A DNA stretch of 64,000 nucleotides from Pseudomonas citronellolis. Its GTDB lineage: Bacteria; Pseudomonadota; Gammaproteobacteria; Pseudomonadales; Pseudomonadaceae. Below are positions 36,176 through 45,261 of this stretch, in pieces. The notes under the pieces are model-generated. The model saw only the letters and a list, made by a program, of their open reading frames with translations. It was not told the origin of the DNA and searched no databases. The stretch spans positions 173,853-237,852 of the forward strand of contig NZ_FOLS01000005.1 in NCBI RefSeq assembly GCF_900112375.1. Reading direction: 5' to 3'. The number at the start of each line of letters is the position of its first letter. Position 1 is the first letter of the stretch. A program made the translations under genes and the position numbers.

Positions 36176-36691
36176 ATGTTTTCCGCTTCGTCCCACGCTT
36201 CGCCGGCCGTCGCGCTGGAGCGCCTGTATGGCGACCACCACGGCTGGTTGTTCGGCTGGCTGCGCCAGCGCCTGGGCAATGCCCCGGACGCGGCGGACAT
36301 CGCCCATGACACCTACCTGCGCATCCTCAGCTCCGGACGCACGCCGCCGCTGGCGGACTCGCGGCGCTACCTGGTGCAGGTGGCCAAGGGCCTGGTCATC
36401 GACCTGTGGCGCCGCCAGGACGTGGAGCGGGCCTACCGCGAGGCCATCGCGCACCTGCCCGAGGCGCAGGTGCCGGCGCCGGAAACCCACTGGCTGATCG
36501 TCGAGTCGCTGCTGCGCATCGACGCGATGCTGGACGGCCTGCCGCGCCAGACGCGCGAGGTGTTCCTGCTGGCGCAGTTCCACGAGCTCACCCTGCAGCA
36601 GATCGCCGAGCGCACCGGCATGGCGCTGATCACCGTGCGCCGGCACATCCACAAGGCGCTGGTGGCCTGCATGACGGCCTGCGAGCCATGA
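36176..36691 (+). CDS. ECF sigma factor, FecI/iron-starvation type
   Basis: The protein has 171 residues. Region 2 (LERLYGDHHGWLFGWLRQRL; ADIAHDTYLRIL) and region 4 (LTLQQIAERTGMALITVRRH) are complete. It would direct transcription of the downstream receptor when the receptor-FecR relay is active. The stop overlaps the fecR ATG (ATGA). Confidence 0.93.
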   Translation: MFSASSHASPAVALERLYGDHHGWLFGWLRQRLGNAPDAADIAHDTYLRILSSGRTPPLADSRRYLVQVAKGLVIDLWRRQDVERAYREAIAHLPEAQVPAPETHWLIVESLLRIDAMLDGLPRQTREVFLLAQFHELTLQQIAERTGMALITVRRHIHKALVACMTACEP

Positions 36692-37662
36692 GCCGCGGGG
36701 AGGCCCGCGCCGCGCCGGCGGCCGGGCTGCTGGAGGAGGCCGCCGAGTGGGTCATGACGCTGCGCTTCGACGCCCCCGGCGAGGCGCAGTGGCAGGCCTT
36801 CGAGCGCTGGCGTGGGCAGAGCGACGCGCACCGCGAGGCCTGGGCGCGCGCCGAGCGGGTGTTCGGCACCTTCGACGCGGTGCCCACGGAGCTGGGCCGC
36901 CAGGCGCTGCATGGCCTGGAAGGGCTCAAGGGCCTGAGCCGCCGCCGCGCGCTGCGTCTGCTGAGTACGCTGCTGATGGCCGCGCCGGCGGGCTGGCTGG
37001 TGGCGCGCAGCGCCCCCTGGGACAGCTGGATGGCCGACGCCAGCACCGCCACCGGCGAGCGCAAGGCGCTGACGCTGGCCGACGGCAGCCAGGTGGTGCT
37101 CAACACCGTGTCGGCGCTGGACGTTCACTTCGACGCCACGGCGCGCCGCCTGCGCCTGCGCACCGGCGAGGTGCTGGTGACCACCCATGCCGACCCGGTG
37201 GCGCCGCGGCGGCCGTTCCTGGTCGCTGCGCAGCAGGGCGTGGTCGAGGCGCTGGGCACGCGCTTCAGCGTTCGCCAGTTGGGCGAGCAGTGCCAGGTGG
37301 CGGTGTTCGAGCATCAGGTGGAGATCCGTCCGCACGCCGGCGCCGTGGTGCGCCTATCCGCCGGCCAGCAGGCCTGGTTTGACGCGCGCGGCGTGCTGCG
37401 CAGCGCGCCGGTGGACGATAGTGCCGCGCTCTGGGAGCAGGGCATGCTGGTGGCCCGTGACCAGCCGCTGGCAGAGGTGCTGGCGGAGCTGGCGCGCTAC
37501 CGCCACGGCCTGCTGCGCTGCGACCCCGAGGTGGCCGGGCTGCGCGTTTCCGGCGCGCTGTCGGTGGCGGACACGGACCAGGCGCTGAACGCCCTGGAGC
37601 TGACGCTGCCGGTGCGGGTGTCGCGCCTGAGCCGCTACTGGGTGACGGTTTCGGCCCGCTAG
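36688..37662 (+). CDS. FecR-type sigma regulator
   Basis: The protein has 324 residues from the ATG overlapping the sigma stop. The N-terminal cytoplasmic part contains the FecR_N helix (EEAAEWVMTLRFDAPGEAQW, then WRGQSDAHREAWARAERV), followed by one hydrophobic segment (about 92-108, LLSTLLMAAPAGWLVA) and a periplasmic FecR domain (RKALTLADGSQVVLNTVSAL). It relays the ferri-siderophore signal from receptor to sigma factor. Confidence 0.93.
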   Translation: MSRGEARAAPAAGLLEEAAEWVMTLRFDAPGEAQWQAFERWRGQSDAHREAWARAERVFGTFDAVPTELGRQALHGLEGLKGLSRRRALRLLSTLLMAAPAGWLVARSAPWDSWMADASTATGERKALTLADGSQVVLNTVSALDVHFDATARRLRLRTGEVLVTTHADPVAPRRPFLVAAQQGVVEALGTRFSVRQLGEQCQVAVFEHQVEIRPHAGAVVRLSAGQQAWFDARGVLRSAPVDDSAALWEQGMLVARDQPLAEVLAELARYRHGLLRCDPEVAGLRVSGALSVADTDQALNALELTLPVRVSRLSRYWVTVSAR

Positions 37663-37784
37663 CGAAAAAAATTTCGCGCCCCCCTGAGCACTTTTTCCAT
37701 CTCGTCCGGGATAGAGGGTGAACACGCCTCATGGGGAGGGGTGGGCAGCCCGCGCGAGGCGCGGCTTGAAGGATGGCAAAGCAC

Positions 37785-40229
37785 ATGGCTTCGAAGCACC
37801 GACGGCATTCCGGCACTCGTCGATTCACCCACCTGGCCCTGGCGGCGGCGATCCATGGCGTGGCCCTGGGCTGCGCCGGGCTGGCCCTGGCCCCCTCCGT
37901 GGCCATGGCCGCCGAGGCCGCGCGCGACTATGCCATCGGCGCCGGCGCCCTGAGCGACGTGCTGGCCCGCTTCGCCGCCAGTGCCGGCGTGCAGTTGGTG
38001 TTCGACCCGGCCAGGCTGGCCGGGCGCAACAGCCCGGGCCTGAAGGGCCGCTACACGGTCGAGCAGGGCTTCCAGCAACTGCTGCGCGGCAGCGGCCTGC
38101 AACTGGTGCAGCGCGGCGCGGGCATCTACGCCCTGCAGGACGCCGGCACAGCCCTGCAGATGCCGCCCGAAACCGTGGTCGGCAAGGGCGGCGATACCCT
38201 GGCCATGTCCGCGACCGTGATCCAGGCGAACGCCAACGGCGCCGGCGCCCCCACCGGCTACCAGCAACTGAGCGACAGCAGCACCACGCGCCTGGGCCTG
38301 ACGCCGCGGGAAACGCCCCAGGGCGTCACCACGCTGTCGCGCCAGCAGCTGGACGACTTCAACATGAACAGCGTGAAGGACGCGCTGCGCAGCGCGCCCT
38401 CGGTGACGGTGGAGCAGTACGAGACCGACCGCACCAACTTCACCTCGCGCGGCTTCGACATCAACAACTTCGAGTACGACGGCATCGGCTCGCCGTTCAG
38501 CGCCGGCCTGCTCAGCGGCGACCTGGACCTGGCCGAGTACGAGCAGGTGGACATCCTGCACGGCGCCAATGGCCTGATGAGCGGCACCGGCAACCCCTCG
38601 GCCACCGTCAACTTCATCCGCAAGCGCCCGACCTACACGCCGCAGGCGCAGGTGAAGCTGTCGGTGGGCTCCTGGGGCACCCGCCGCATCGACCTCGACG
38701 CCTCCGGCCCGCTGACCGACTCGGGCAACGTGCGCGGCCGCTTCATCTACGCCAACGAGACCGGCAATTCCTACCTGGACCGCTACTCCCACGAGAAGAA
38801 CGTGCTCAGCGGCATGCTGGCCTTCGACCTCACCGAGGCGGACACCCTGACGGTCGGCTTCTCCGACAACAAGAGCAATTCCAACGGCAGCAGCTGGGGC
38901 GCGCTGCCGCTGACCGACCAGGCCGGCAACCTGATCCACTACAGCCGCCGCGGCGCCAACATCGGCCAGGACTGGACCTACTGGGACGTGCATACCCAGC
39001 GCGCCTTCGTCGAACTGGCCCACGACTTCGGCGGCGGCTGGAAGGGCAAGCTCAACGTCACCGGCGTGGACCAGAGCCAGCAGGCCGACATGTACTACCT
39101 GATGGCCAACGACGCCGACACGCCCTGGCTGGCCGACCCCAGCCACAGCCACTCCGGCGAGAAGCAGCTGCTCGGCGAAGCGCAGGTCAGTGGCCCGTTC
39201 AGCCTTGGCGGGCGCCAGCACGACCTGACCCTGGGCGTGGACTACGGCCGCTCGCGGCACAGCGACCGCGGCTACTACAACAACGAAGACGAGTTCATGG
39301 ACGCCGACCTGGGCCAGACCCTGAGCGGCGCGGTGCCCAGGCCGAGCCTGACCTACACCAACGACACCATCGAGATGGCGCGCTTCACCGACCGGCAGAA
39401 GAGCGTCTACGCCGGCACGCGCCTGAACCTCACCGACCAGCTGCACTGGATCCTCGGCGCGCGCATGCTCAGCGTCGACAGCGACGGCACCGACTACGGC
39501 AGCGCCCGCGACGTGCGCATCCACGGCGAGGTGACGCCCTACACCGGCGTGGTCTACGACCTCGACGAGCAGTATTCGCTGTACGCCAGCTACACCAAGA
39601 TCTTCAACCCGCAGTACGTGATGGACGCCCAGGGCAAGGTGCTCGACCCGCTGGAGGGCAAGAGCTACGAGGCCGGCATCAAGGGCAGCCTGCTCGACGA
39701 CCAGTTGAGCGTGTCGGCCGCGCTGTTCAAGACCGACCAGCGCAACGTCGCCGAGGCCACCGACCAGAGCCTGCCCGGCGGCGAGACCATCTACAACGGC
39801 GAGGACTTCAAGAGCCGCGGCGCGGAGCTGGAGGCCAGCGGCCAACTGGCCCCCGGCCTGCAGCTGCAGGGTGGCTACACCTACGTGCACATCGAGGACC
39901 CGGACGGCCACAAGGCGCGCCAGTACGTGCCTACCCACAGCCTGCGCAGCAGCCTGACCTACCAGTTGCCTGGCCTGCCCCAGGCCAAGGTCGGCACCCG
40001 GGTGAGCTGGCAGAGTGCGATCCAGCTCGATGACGACAGCCGTGTGCGGCAGAACGCTTATGCGCTGGTGGATTTGATGGGGAGCTATGACATCGACAAG
40101 CACTGGAGTGCGTCGTTGAACCTGAACAACCTGACCAATCGCAAGTATCTGATGAGTTTGTATAGCGGTGGGTCTGGTTTCTATGGGCCGTCGCGCAATG
40201 TGACGGCTTCGGTGAGTTATAACTTCTGA
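37785..40229 (+). CDS. TonB-dependent siderophore receptor with signalling (STN) domain
   Basis: The protein has 814 residues from the ATG at 37785, 11 bases after GAAGGA; an ATG at 37773 would add four. A long signal peptide is followed by an STN domain (about 45-125, YAIGAGALSDVLARFAASAG), a TonB box (TLAMSATV), the plug (TRLGLTPRETPQGVTTLSRQ; GANGLMSGTGNPSATVNFIR) and the 22-strand barrel ending with Phe (SYNF). It is the FpvA/FoxA-like subclass. The ferri-siderophore is unknown. The last 60 codons are less GC-biased. Confidence 0.93.
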   Translation: MASKHRRHSGTRRFTHLALAAAIHGVALGCAGLALAPSVAMAAEAARDYAIGAGALSDVLARFAASAGVQLVFDPARLAGRNSPGLKGRYTVEQGFQQLLRGSGLQLVQRGAGIYALQDAGTALQMPPETVVGKGGDTLAMSATVIQANANGAGAPTGYQQLSDSSTTRLGLTPRETPQGVTTLSRQQLDDFNMNSVKDALRSAPSVTVEQYETDRTNFTSRGFDINNFEYDGIGSPFSAGLLSGDLDLAEYEQVDILHGANGLMSGTGNPSATVNFIRKRPTYTPQAQVKLSVGSWGTRRIDLDASGPLTDSGNVRGRFIYANETGNSYLDRYSHEKNVLSGMLAFDLTEADTLTVGFSDNKSNSNGSSWGALPLTDQAGNLIHYSRRGANIGQDWTYWDVHTQRAFVELAHDFGGGWKGKLNVTGVDQSQQADMYYLMANDADTPWLADPSHSHSGEKQLLGEAQVSGPFSLGGRQHDLTLGVDYGRSRHSDRGYYNNEDEFMDADLGQTLSGAVPRPSLTYTNDTIEMARFTDRQKSVYAGTRLNLTDQLHWILGARMLSVDSDGTDYGSARDVRIHGEVTPYTGVVYDLDEQYSLYASYTKIFNPQYVMDAQGKVLDPLEGKSYEAGIKGSLLDDQLSVSAALFKTDQRNVAEATDQSLPGGETIYNGEDFKSRGAELEASGQLAPGLQLQGGYTYVHIEDPDGHKARQYVPTHSLRSSLTYQLPGLPQAKVGTRVSWQSAIQLDDDSRVRQNAYALVDLMGSYDIDKHWSASLNLNNLTNRKYLMSLYSGGSGFYGPSRNVTASVSYNF

Positions 40230-40296
40230 GGTTGGGGTTTTGTGGGGGAGGGGGCTGCCCGTGCCACCGGGGCGTCCGGCGTGGCCGGTGAATCCA

Positions 40297-40590
40297 ATCG
40301 CGGACAAAGTCCGCTCCTACGCCCGTGTTTCCCTGGAACCGTGGGAGCAACTGTCTTGCCGACTGCACCGAGGCGCTTTTCGTAGGATGGGTTGAGCCTT
40401 GGCGAAACCCATGCGGCCAGGCGATGGGTGTCATATTTGCCGGTGATGTAGGAGCGGACTCTGTCCGCGATTCGGCGGATAACCGCGAGCGGTTATTCGC
40501 CCTACGAACCTCCCGGCTGACGCCGTGTTATCCACCCACGCCGAACGGCCCCCTCTCCCTCCGGGAGAGGGCTGGGGTGAGGGGCTCTTG
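40297..40590. repeat. Mixed repeat block after the siderophore receptor
   Basis: A second REP type, GGAGCGGACTCTGTCCGCGAT, appears inverted at 40297-40321 and forward at 40448-40472. Family D (GTAGGATGGGTTGAGC) is at 40383-40413, family C at 40474-40506 and family B half at 40548-40590. No gene is present between 40230 and 40839; the right 230 bases form the bufferin promoter region. Confidence 0.8.
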
Positions 40591-40632
40591 AACCCAGCCC
40601 CTACGTCACCAGCAAACTCCACACTTCTCTGC

Positions 40633-40648
40633 TGTATCCCAATGTATC
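40633..40648 (+). promoter_or_regulatory. Direct-repeat operator of the bufferin operon (10-bp period)
   Basis: TGTATC at 40633-40638 and 40643-40648, exactly one helical turn apart, as expected for an OmpR-family dimer. The arrangement TGTATCCCAATGTATC matches TGTATACCAGTGTATC at 52851-52866 in 14 of 16 positions. A second inverted pair, CGATAC at 40694-40699 and 40705-40710, lies nearer the gene. Confidence 0.6.
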
Positions 40649-40839
40649 CAACCCACCCCTCCACACGGCACGCATACAAACCCAACCCCCCTCCGATACG
40701 CCACCGATACATGGCGCGGGCCAAATGGCCACACCCGGACGCGACACCCGGCGGGCTCCGAAAGCCAGCCCCTCGCGCATCCCGGTCCGACCAAGCCCCT
40801 TGAGCCGCGCACCACGCGCCCAGCATCGGAGAACCACCC

Positions 40840-41298
40840 ATGTCCCGTAACCCGATCCAGACCAAGACCCGCATCGGCCTGCTCGCCATCGCCCTGGTGG
40901 GCGGCGCCAACCTGGCCACCTCGGCCTTCGCCGTCGAGGCGCTGCCGCAGGGCTACCAGCTCGCCGCCGCCGAGAAGGCCGGGGAGGGCAAGTGTGGCGA
41001 AGGCAAGTGCGGCGCCAGCAAGGCCAAGGCGACCCAGGCCGAAGGCAAGTGCGGGGAGGGCAAGTGCGGCGACGCTTCCTTCACGCGCACCGACAGCGAC
41101 CACGACGGCAAGGTCTCGCGCGACGAGTTCCTGGCCGTGGCCAGGGACCGCGCCGGCGACTTCGACAGGATCGACGCCGACCACGACGGCTTCATCTCCG
41201 AAGCCGAGGCCTACCAGCACCTGAAGAACGTCTTCGAATCCAACGGCAGGCCGATGCCGGCCGGGCTGTTCGCCAGGTTCCAGGGCGACCGCCACTAA
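40840..41298 (+). CDS. Bufferin/HvfA-type RiPP metallophore precursor fused to EF-hands
   Basis: The 152-residue protein has a signal peptide (1-31, ending SAFA). Its only cysteines (52, 57, 71, 76) all lie in four EGKCG motifs arranged as two [10 protein letters not shown] pairs, the motif modified in HvfA/BufA copper-binding peptides. The C-terminal half contains two canonical EF-hand loops, [12 protein letters not shown] (85-96) and [12 protein letters not shown] (112-123). The next two genes are the MNIO maturase and its partner. A periplasmic copper-buffering peptide is the likely product. The EF-hand fusion is unusual. Confidence 0.85.
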   Translation: MSRNPIQTKTRIGLLAIALVGGANLATSAFAVEALPQGYQLAAAEKAGEGKCGEGKCGASKAKATQAEGKCGEGKCGDASFTRTDSDHDGKVSRDEFLAVARDRAGDFDRIDADHDGFISEAEAYQHLKNVFESNGRPMPAGLFARFQGDRH

Positions 41299-41315
41299 GC
41301 CGGACGCGCCACCCA

Positions 41316-41341
41316 GCCCTCCCTGCCGGGAGGGCATTTCT
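41316..41341 (+). terminator. Hairpin between precursor and maturase genes
   Basis: GCCCTCCC/GGGAGGGC, an 8-bp perfect stem with TGCC loop, is followed by ATTTCT. This weak terminator or mRNA-stabilising stem could give an excess of precursor over enzyme, as is common in RiPP operons. Confidence 0.5.
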
Positions 41342-41359
41342 CCCCCGCGGAGCCTTGCC

Positions 41360-42205
41360 ATGAATGCCCATTCCCTACCGCGCGGGGCCGGCCTCGGCCT
41401 GCGTCGCGCGCTGCTGCCCGAGCTGCTGGCGATGCCTGCCGCAGCCGTGGACTTCCTCGAATGCGCGCCGGACAACTGGATCGGCGTCGGCGGTGCCTAC
41501 GGCGACGGCCTGGCGCAGCTCGCCGAACGCTTCCCGCTGGCCTGCCACGGCCTGTCGCTGTCCCTCGGCGGCCCCGGGCCGCTGGACCTGGAACTGCTGC
41601 GGCGCACCCGGCAATTCCTCGACCGCCATCGCGTCGGCCTGTTCAGCGAGCACCTGAGCTACTGCTCCGATGACGGCCAGCTCTACGACCTGCTGCCGCT
41701 GCCCTTCACCGACGAGGCGGTGCATCACGTCGCCGCGCGCATTCGCCAGGTTCAGGATGTGCTGGGGCGGCGCATCGCGGTGGAGAACATTTCCTACTAC
41801 GCCGCGCCCTACCAGGCGCTGAGCGAGATCGATTTCCTGCGGGCCGTGCTGGCGGAAGCCGACTGCAACCTGCTGCTGGACGTCAACAACCTGGTGGTCA
41901 ACGCCTGCAACCACGGCTACGACGCAGCCGCCTTCCTCGCCCGGGTGCCCGTCGAGCGGGTGGCCTGCATCCACGTGGCGGGGCACTACGACGAGGCGCC
42001 GGACCTGAAGATCGACACCCACGGCGCCAGCGTGCAACCGCCAGTGTGGAGCCTGCTGGAGCAGGCCTATGCCCACTGTGGCCTGGTGCCAACGCTGCTG
42101 GAGCGTGACTTCAACTTCCCGCCGCTGGCCGAGCTGCTGACGGAAGTGGACTGCATCCGCGCCCTGCAGCAGGCCGCCGCCACGTGGGAGGTGCGCCATG
42201 GCTGA
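41360..42205 (+). CDS. MNIO (DUF692) maturase, BufB/HvfB type
   Basis: The protein has 281 residues forming a TIM barrel of the multinuclear non-heme iron oxidase family. Conserved metal-ligand motifs are visible: [62 protein letters not shown] and LERDFNFP. It would convert precursor cysteines to oxazolone/thioamide or thiooxazole groups (known for family members). The stop overlaps the next gene by 8 bases. Confidence 0.92.
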   Translation: MNAHSLPRGAGLGLRRALLPELLAMPAAAVDFLECAPDNWIGVGGAYGDGLAQLAERFPLACHGLSLSLGGPGPLDLELLRRTRQFLDRHRVGLFSEHLSYCSDDGQLYDLLPLPFTDEAVHHVAARIRQVQDVLGRRIAVENISYYAAPYQALSEIDFLRAVLAEADCNLLLDVNNLVVNACNHGYDAAAFLARVPVERVACIHVAGHYDEAPDLKIDTHGASVQPPVWSLLEQAYAHCGLVPTLLERDFNFPPLAELLTEVDCIRALQQAAATWEVRHG

Positions 42206-42986
42206 CACCTTGCGCGAGCAGCAACTGCAATTGGCCCGGCACATCCGCGACCCGCAGCGCAACGCGCCACCGCCAGGCATCGAGGCGCGGCGCCTGGCGG
42301 TGTATCGCCAGCTGTTCCTGGGCAACGTGCAGGCGCTGCTGGCCGGCAGCTTCCCGGTGCTGCGCGCCAGCCTGGCCGAGGCCCACTGGCAGGCGCTGAC
42401 GGAAGCCTTCTATGCCGATTACCGCTGCCAGACGCCGCTGTTCACCGAGCTGGCCGGCGAGTTCGTCGCCTTCCTCGAACAGAACGGGATAGACGCGCCG
42501 GCCTGGGCCACCGAGCTGGCGCACTACGAGTGGGTGGAGACCGCCCTGTTGCTCAGCGACAGCCGGGAACCGGCCCACGATCCGCAGGGCGACCTGTTGC
42601 ACGGCGTGCCGCTGCTGTCGTCCCTGGCCTGGCCGCTGGCCTACGCCTGGCCGGTAAGCGAGCTGGGCCCCGGCCACCTGCCCGAGCAGCCGCCGGAGCA
42701 GCCGACCCTGCTACTGGCCCACCGCAGCGACGATCAGCTGGTGCATTTCGCCCGCCTGGCGCCGTTGGCCCATGCGCTGCTGGAGTCGCTGCGCGACCGC
42801 CAACTGAGCGGCCGCGAGCACCTGCAGGCGCTGGCCGAGGCCATCGGCGCCGACCCCGGACCCATCCTGCGGCAGGGCCTGGCCCTGTTGCGGGACCTTC
42901 ACGCACGAGGCGTGGTGCTCGGCACGCGCAACCTGTGCGCCATCCACCGCCGACAGCATTCCCCAGCCCCCAAGGAGACACCCTGA
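42198..42986 (+). CDS. DUF2063 RiPP partner protein, BufC/HvfC type
   Basis: The protein has 262 residues. The N-terminal DUF2063 domain (1-95) contains [29 protein letters not shown] and the typical [15 protein letters not shown]. It is thought to deliver the precursor peptide to the MNIO enzyme. The ATG lies within the maturase gene's last codons. The TGA overlaps the ohr start (TGATG). Confidence 0.9.
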   Translation: MADTLREQQLQLARHIRDPQRNAPPPGIEARRLAVYRQLFLGNVQALLAGSFPVLRASLAEAHWQALTEAFYADYRCQTPLFTELAGEFVAFLEQNGIDAPAWATELAHYEWVETALLLSDSREPAHDPQGDLLHGVPLLSSLAWPLAYAWPVSELGPGHLPEQPPEQPTLLLAHRSDDQLVHFARLAPLAHALLESLRDRQLSGREHLQALAEAIGADPGPILRQGLALLRDLHARGVVLGTRNLCAIHRRQHSPAPKETP

Positions 42987-43411
42987 TGACCGACATCCTG
43001 GACAGCATCCTCTACACCGCCCACACCCGCACCACCGGCGGCCGCGACGGCCGCGGCAGCTCCAGCGACGGCGAACTGGACGTGCGCCTGAGCCCACCCG
43101 GCTCCGGCCGCCTCGGCAGCAACCCCGAGCAGCTGTTCGGCGTGGGCTGGTCCGCCTGCTTCATCGGCGCCCTGCGCCGCGCCGGGCAGAAACTGGACAT
43201 CCGCCTGCCGGCCGACGTGGCGGTGGCCGCCGACGTGACCCTGGGCACCACCGACAACGGCAGCGGCTTCGCCCTGGCGGCCAGGCTGACGGTGGAACTG
43301 CCGGGGCTGGCCGCCGGGGACAAGGCGAAGCTGGTGGAGACGGCGCACCGGATCTGCCCGTATTCCCGGGCTACCCGGGGGAATATCGAGGTGACTTTCG
43401 AAGTTCCGTGA
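42986..43411 (+). CDS. ohr: Organic hydroperoxide resistance protein, OsmC/Ohr family
   Basis: The protein has 141 residues from the ATG at 42986. Two redox cysteines occur in the Ohr context: SACFIGAL (peroxidatic) and ICPYSRATRGNIEV (resolving). The N-terminal ILYTAHTRTTGGRDG and GSNPEQLF are typical. Overlap with the DUF2063 gene makes it part of the metallophore operon, linking copper handling with peroxide defence. It is followed by a terminator. Confidence 0.92.
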   Translation: MTDILDSILYTAHTRTTGGRDGRGSSSDGELDVRLSPPGSGRLGSNPEQLFGVGWSACFIGALRRAGQKLDIRLPADVAVAADVTLGTTDNGSGFALAARLTVELPGLAAGDKAKLVETAHRICPYSRATRGNIEVTFEVP

Positions 43412-43430
43412 TACTGAGGAGCAACTGTAA

Positions 43431-43464
43431 AAGCCCGCGCACCTGAACGGTCCGCGGGCTTTTT
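43431..43464 (+). terminator. Terminator of the bufferin-ohr operon
   Basis: AAGCCCGCG pairs with CGCGGGCTT across a 13-base loop and is followed by a T run. It marks the left edge of the low-GC island. Confidence 0.85.
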
Positions 43465-43704
43465 GTTGGCCTTGATCCTCGATTGAACATTACTTGTCCT
43501 TGTCTTTTTTCTGACAGATTAATATTTCAGAGTGGGGTTTTTCTTGTTTGAATTTGGCGAAATTCCTGGCCTTTCCTGGCGTAAAGAATTCCAGTTGGCG
43601 GACGCTATATTTTCCAGATCTTGAAGGAGAGGAATTCTTCAGGGTTTTGGACTCGGCACTCCAATGTCGGGTCAAGAGATTCTGGAAATAAGGATTTTCT
43701 GTTT

Positions 43705-44124
43705 ATGGAAATGAAAGCGATATATAAGGGGCTCCTTTGTGGGCTGGTTGTGGCTAGTTGTTCTTTGAACTCGATGTCTGCTTCTGCAGAAGTCATCGTC
43801 ACCCTTCATAACAACACTCCCAAGGAAATACGCAAGGTATCTGGCTCCTATGAGCTTCCCAGTACTCTGGGGCCGGGAAAGCGAGTAGTGGTCAAGGTGC
43901 CGGCATCATTCACCAGTAGTGATGTGCAGGCGACCTATGCGAGTGGACAGTCGAGTGGTGGCTGCAAGTTCAGGGCCGGGCACAAAGAAAATTCAACTGG
44001 CCCGGTCTACTCGAGTAACAGTTCAGGTTATGGTCAGGTCGCTAATGGTGCATGTTTTATTTATGTAGCCAAGAAGTGGGCCAAGCCATACAATTATGAA
44101 GTTCTCTTCATGATGTCGCAGTAA
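43705..44124 (+). CDS. Secreted protein of unknown family, 139 residues, low-GC island
   Basis: The start at ATG 43705 (a second ATG is at 43711) follows TAAGGA. A signal peptide is clear (residues 1-28, hydrophobic core LLCGLVVASC, cleaved near SASA). The mature part is about 110 residues, Ser/Gly-rich and likely beta-sheet, with two Cys (GGCKFR, GACFIY) that could form a disulfide. No family is recognised. Base composition is much less GC-rich than the flanks. It is the first gene of the exporter island and possibly its cargo or effector. Confidence 0.7.
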   Translation: MEMKAIYKGLLCGLVVASCSLNSMSASAEVIVTLHNNTPKEIRKVSGSYELPSTLGPGKRVVVKVPASFTSSDVQATYASGQSSGGCKFRAGHKENSTGPVYSSNSSGYGQVANGACFIYVAKKWAKPYNYEVLFMMSQ

Positions 44125-44175
44125 TGGTCACGCATGGAGTCTCCATGAGGGAGGCTCCATGCGCAGGGAGGACGT

Positions 44176-45084
44176 ATGTTCGATATTACTCGGGCGGAAT
44201 ATATCTTGGGAGCAAGAGAGATTCAGTCTGGAAATCTGAGAAAAATCATCAATGGTCCGATTTACGACAATTTGACCAATGCTCAAGAGCGTGTCCGAAA
44301 AAATGATAGTGGAGTCTCTGTAACCTTATCGGACAGGGGCCGGCTTATTGCCTCGGCGCTACAGCTTCAGAACCGAGGTGGTACAACAGCGGCTGCGGGG
44401 TTCGATGATTTTCTGGAGAGCATGCATCGGGAAATCCTCGCGGACGGCGAGCAGGCCGCCGTGCTGTCGGAGTTGCCAGAAAGTGGCGATACGCTTCGCA
44501 CCAGCGTGGCCAAACAGGCAGCTAATTATATTTTGACCTCTCTATACGGAAAGAAAAATATATACGAAGGTGTTTCATCGGAGAGTCCCTTTGTCGGATT
44601 GGACAGAAAATCTTTGTCGAAAATAGCATTCGATGATTCTGGTTCATTCACTTCGATCGAGCGGTTCGTGGCATTCCTGGATATGACGAGTCGTGATGTT
44701 GAATTTCAGAACAGAGCTTTCGATTTGCAATCATCCATGCAGAGCAAGACGCCTGGGGGGCCATGGCATCAGGTGTTGAGCATGAAGGCACATGCGGAAA
44801 TGGCATCACAAATGAGTGAGGCGGAAAAAGCCTGGCGTAACTGGGGGAACCCGGAAGATATGCGCGTTCTGGCGGAGCAATTGGCGAGTCAGAGCAAGAT
44901 TGAGGTCCCTGATCTACCGAGTTACTCGGATGTGGGTGGAGATGATGAGTTAATTTTTATCGCCGCAGTGAAGGATCGTGATGTTTTGGGTTGGCTGGGT
45001 TTACAGCCCGACAGGTCGAAGTCGGACAGTGTCCAGGAGTCACTCGTCTACTTTATTCCACGCAAAGGGCTGTCGCGAGAATAA
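44176..45084 (+). CDS. Unrecognised 302-residue cytoplasmic-looking protein, low-GC island
   Basis: The ATG at 44176 follows GGAGGA by 4 bases. No signal peptide or membrane segment is seen. The first 70 residues include a VSVTLSDRGRLIASAL stretch like those in extracytoplasmic-export regulators and FlgM-type proteins, then Ser/Ala/Glu-rich helices. AAA, GAT and ATA codons are frequent, unlike typical Pseudomonas genes. Its place between a secreted protein and an exporter suggests an exported substrate or accessory factor. Confidence 0.65.
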   Translation: MFDITRAEYILGAREIQSGNLRKIINGPIYDNLTNAQERVRKNDSGVSVTLSDRGRLIASALQLQNRGGTTAAAGFDDFLESMHREILADGEQAAVLSELPESGDTLRTSVAKQAANYILTSLYGKKNIYEGVSSESPFVGLDRKSLSKIAFDDSGSFTSIERFVAFLDMTSRDVEFQNRAFDLQSSMQSKTPGGPWHQVLSMKAHAEMASQMSEAEKAWRNWGNPEDMRVLAEQLASQSKIEVPDLPSYSDVGGDDELIFIAAVKDRDVLGWLGLQPDRSKSDSVQESLVYFIPRKGLSRE

Positions 45085-45097
45085 GGGTTTTGTATTG

Positions 45098-45259
45098 ATG
45101 GCGATGTGCAGTCCTCCGGTAAGTTGTATAGATGCTGGGCAGTGCATGGCTTTGGAGTGCTCTTATTCTTGCGTGATTGATTATTGTTGTAGACCTTTCA
45201 GCAGAGGGCCTGCGCATATCGCCATGAGTCTTCGGTGGCCGGAAGTTCTGAAGGATTGA
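45098..45259 (+). CDS. Possible Cys-rich peptide, 53 residues
   Basis: An ORF fills the gap between the 302-residue gene and the ATPase gene. It has seven cysteines in its first 31 residues (4, 10, 16, 21, 25, 30, 31). AAGGG lies about 11 bases upstream. Its stop is three bases before the ATPase start. It could be a disulfide-rich or modified peptide exported by the adjacent pump. It could also be chance: codon use does not decide. Confidence 0.35.
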   Translation: MAMCSPPVSCIDAGQCMALECSYSCVIDYCCRPFSRGPAHIAMSLRWPEVLKD

Positions 45260-45261
45260 TT

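Noticed and set aside
43490..43802. Two short minus-strand frames at the left edge of the low-GC island
   Set aside because: AT-rich with no ribosome site; they overlap the promoter and signal-peptide region of the secreted protein gene.
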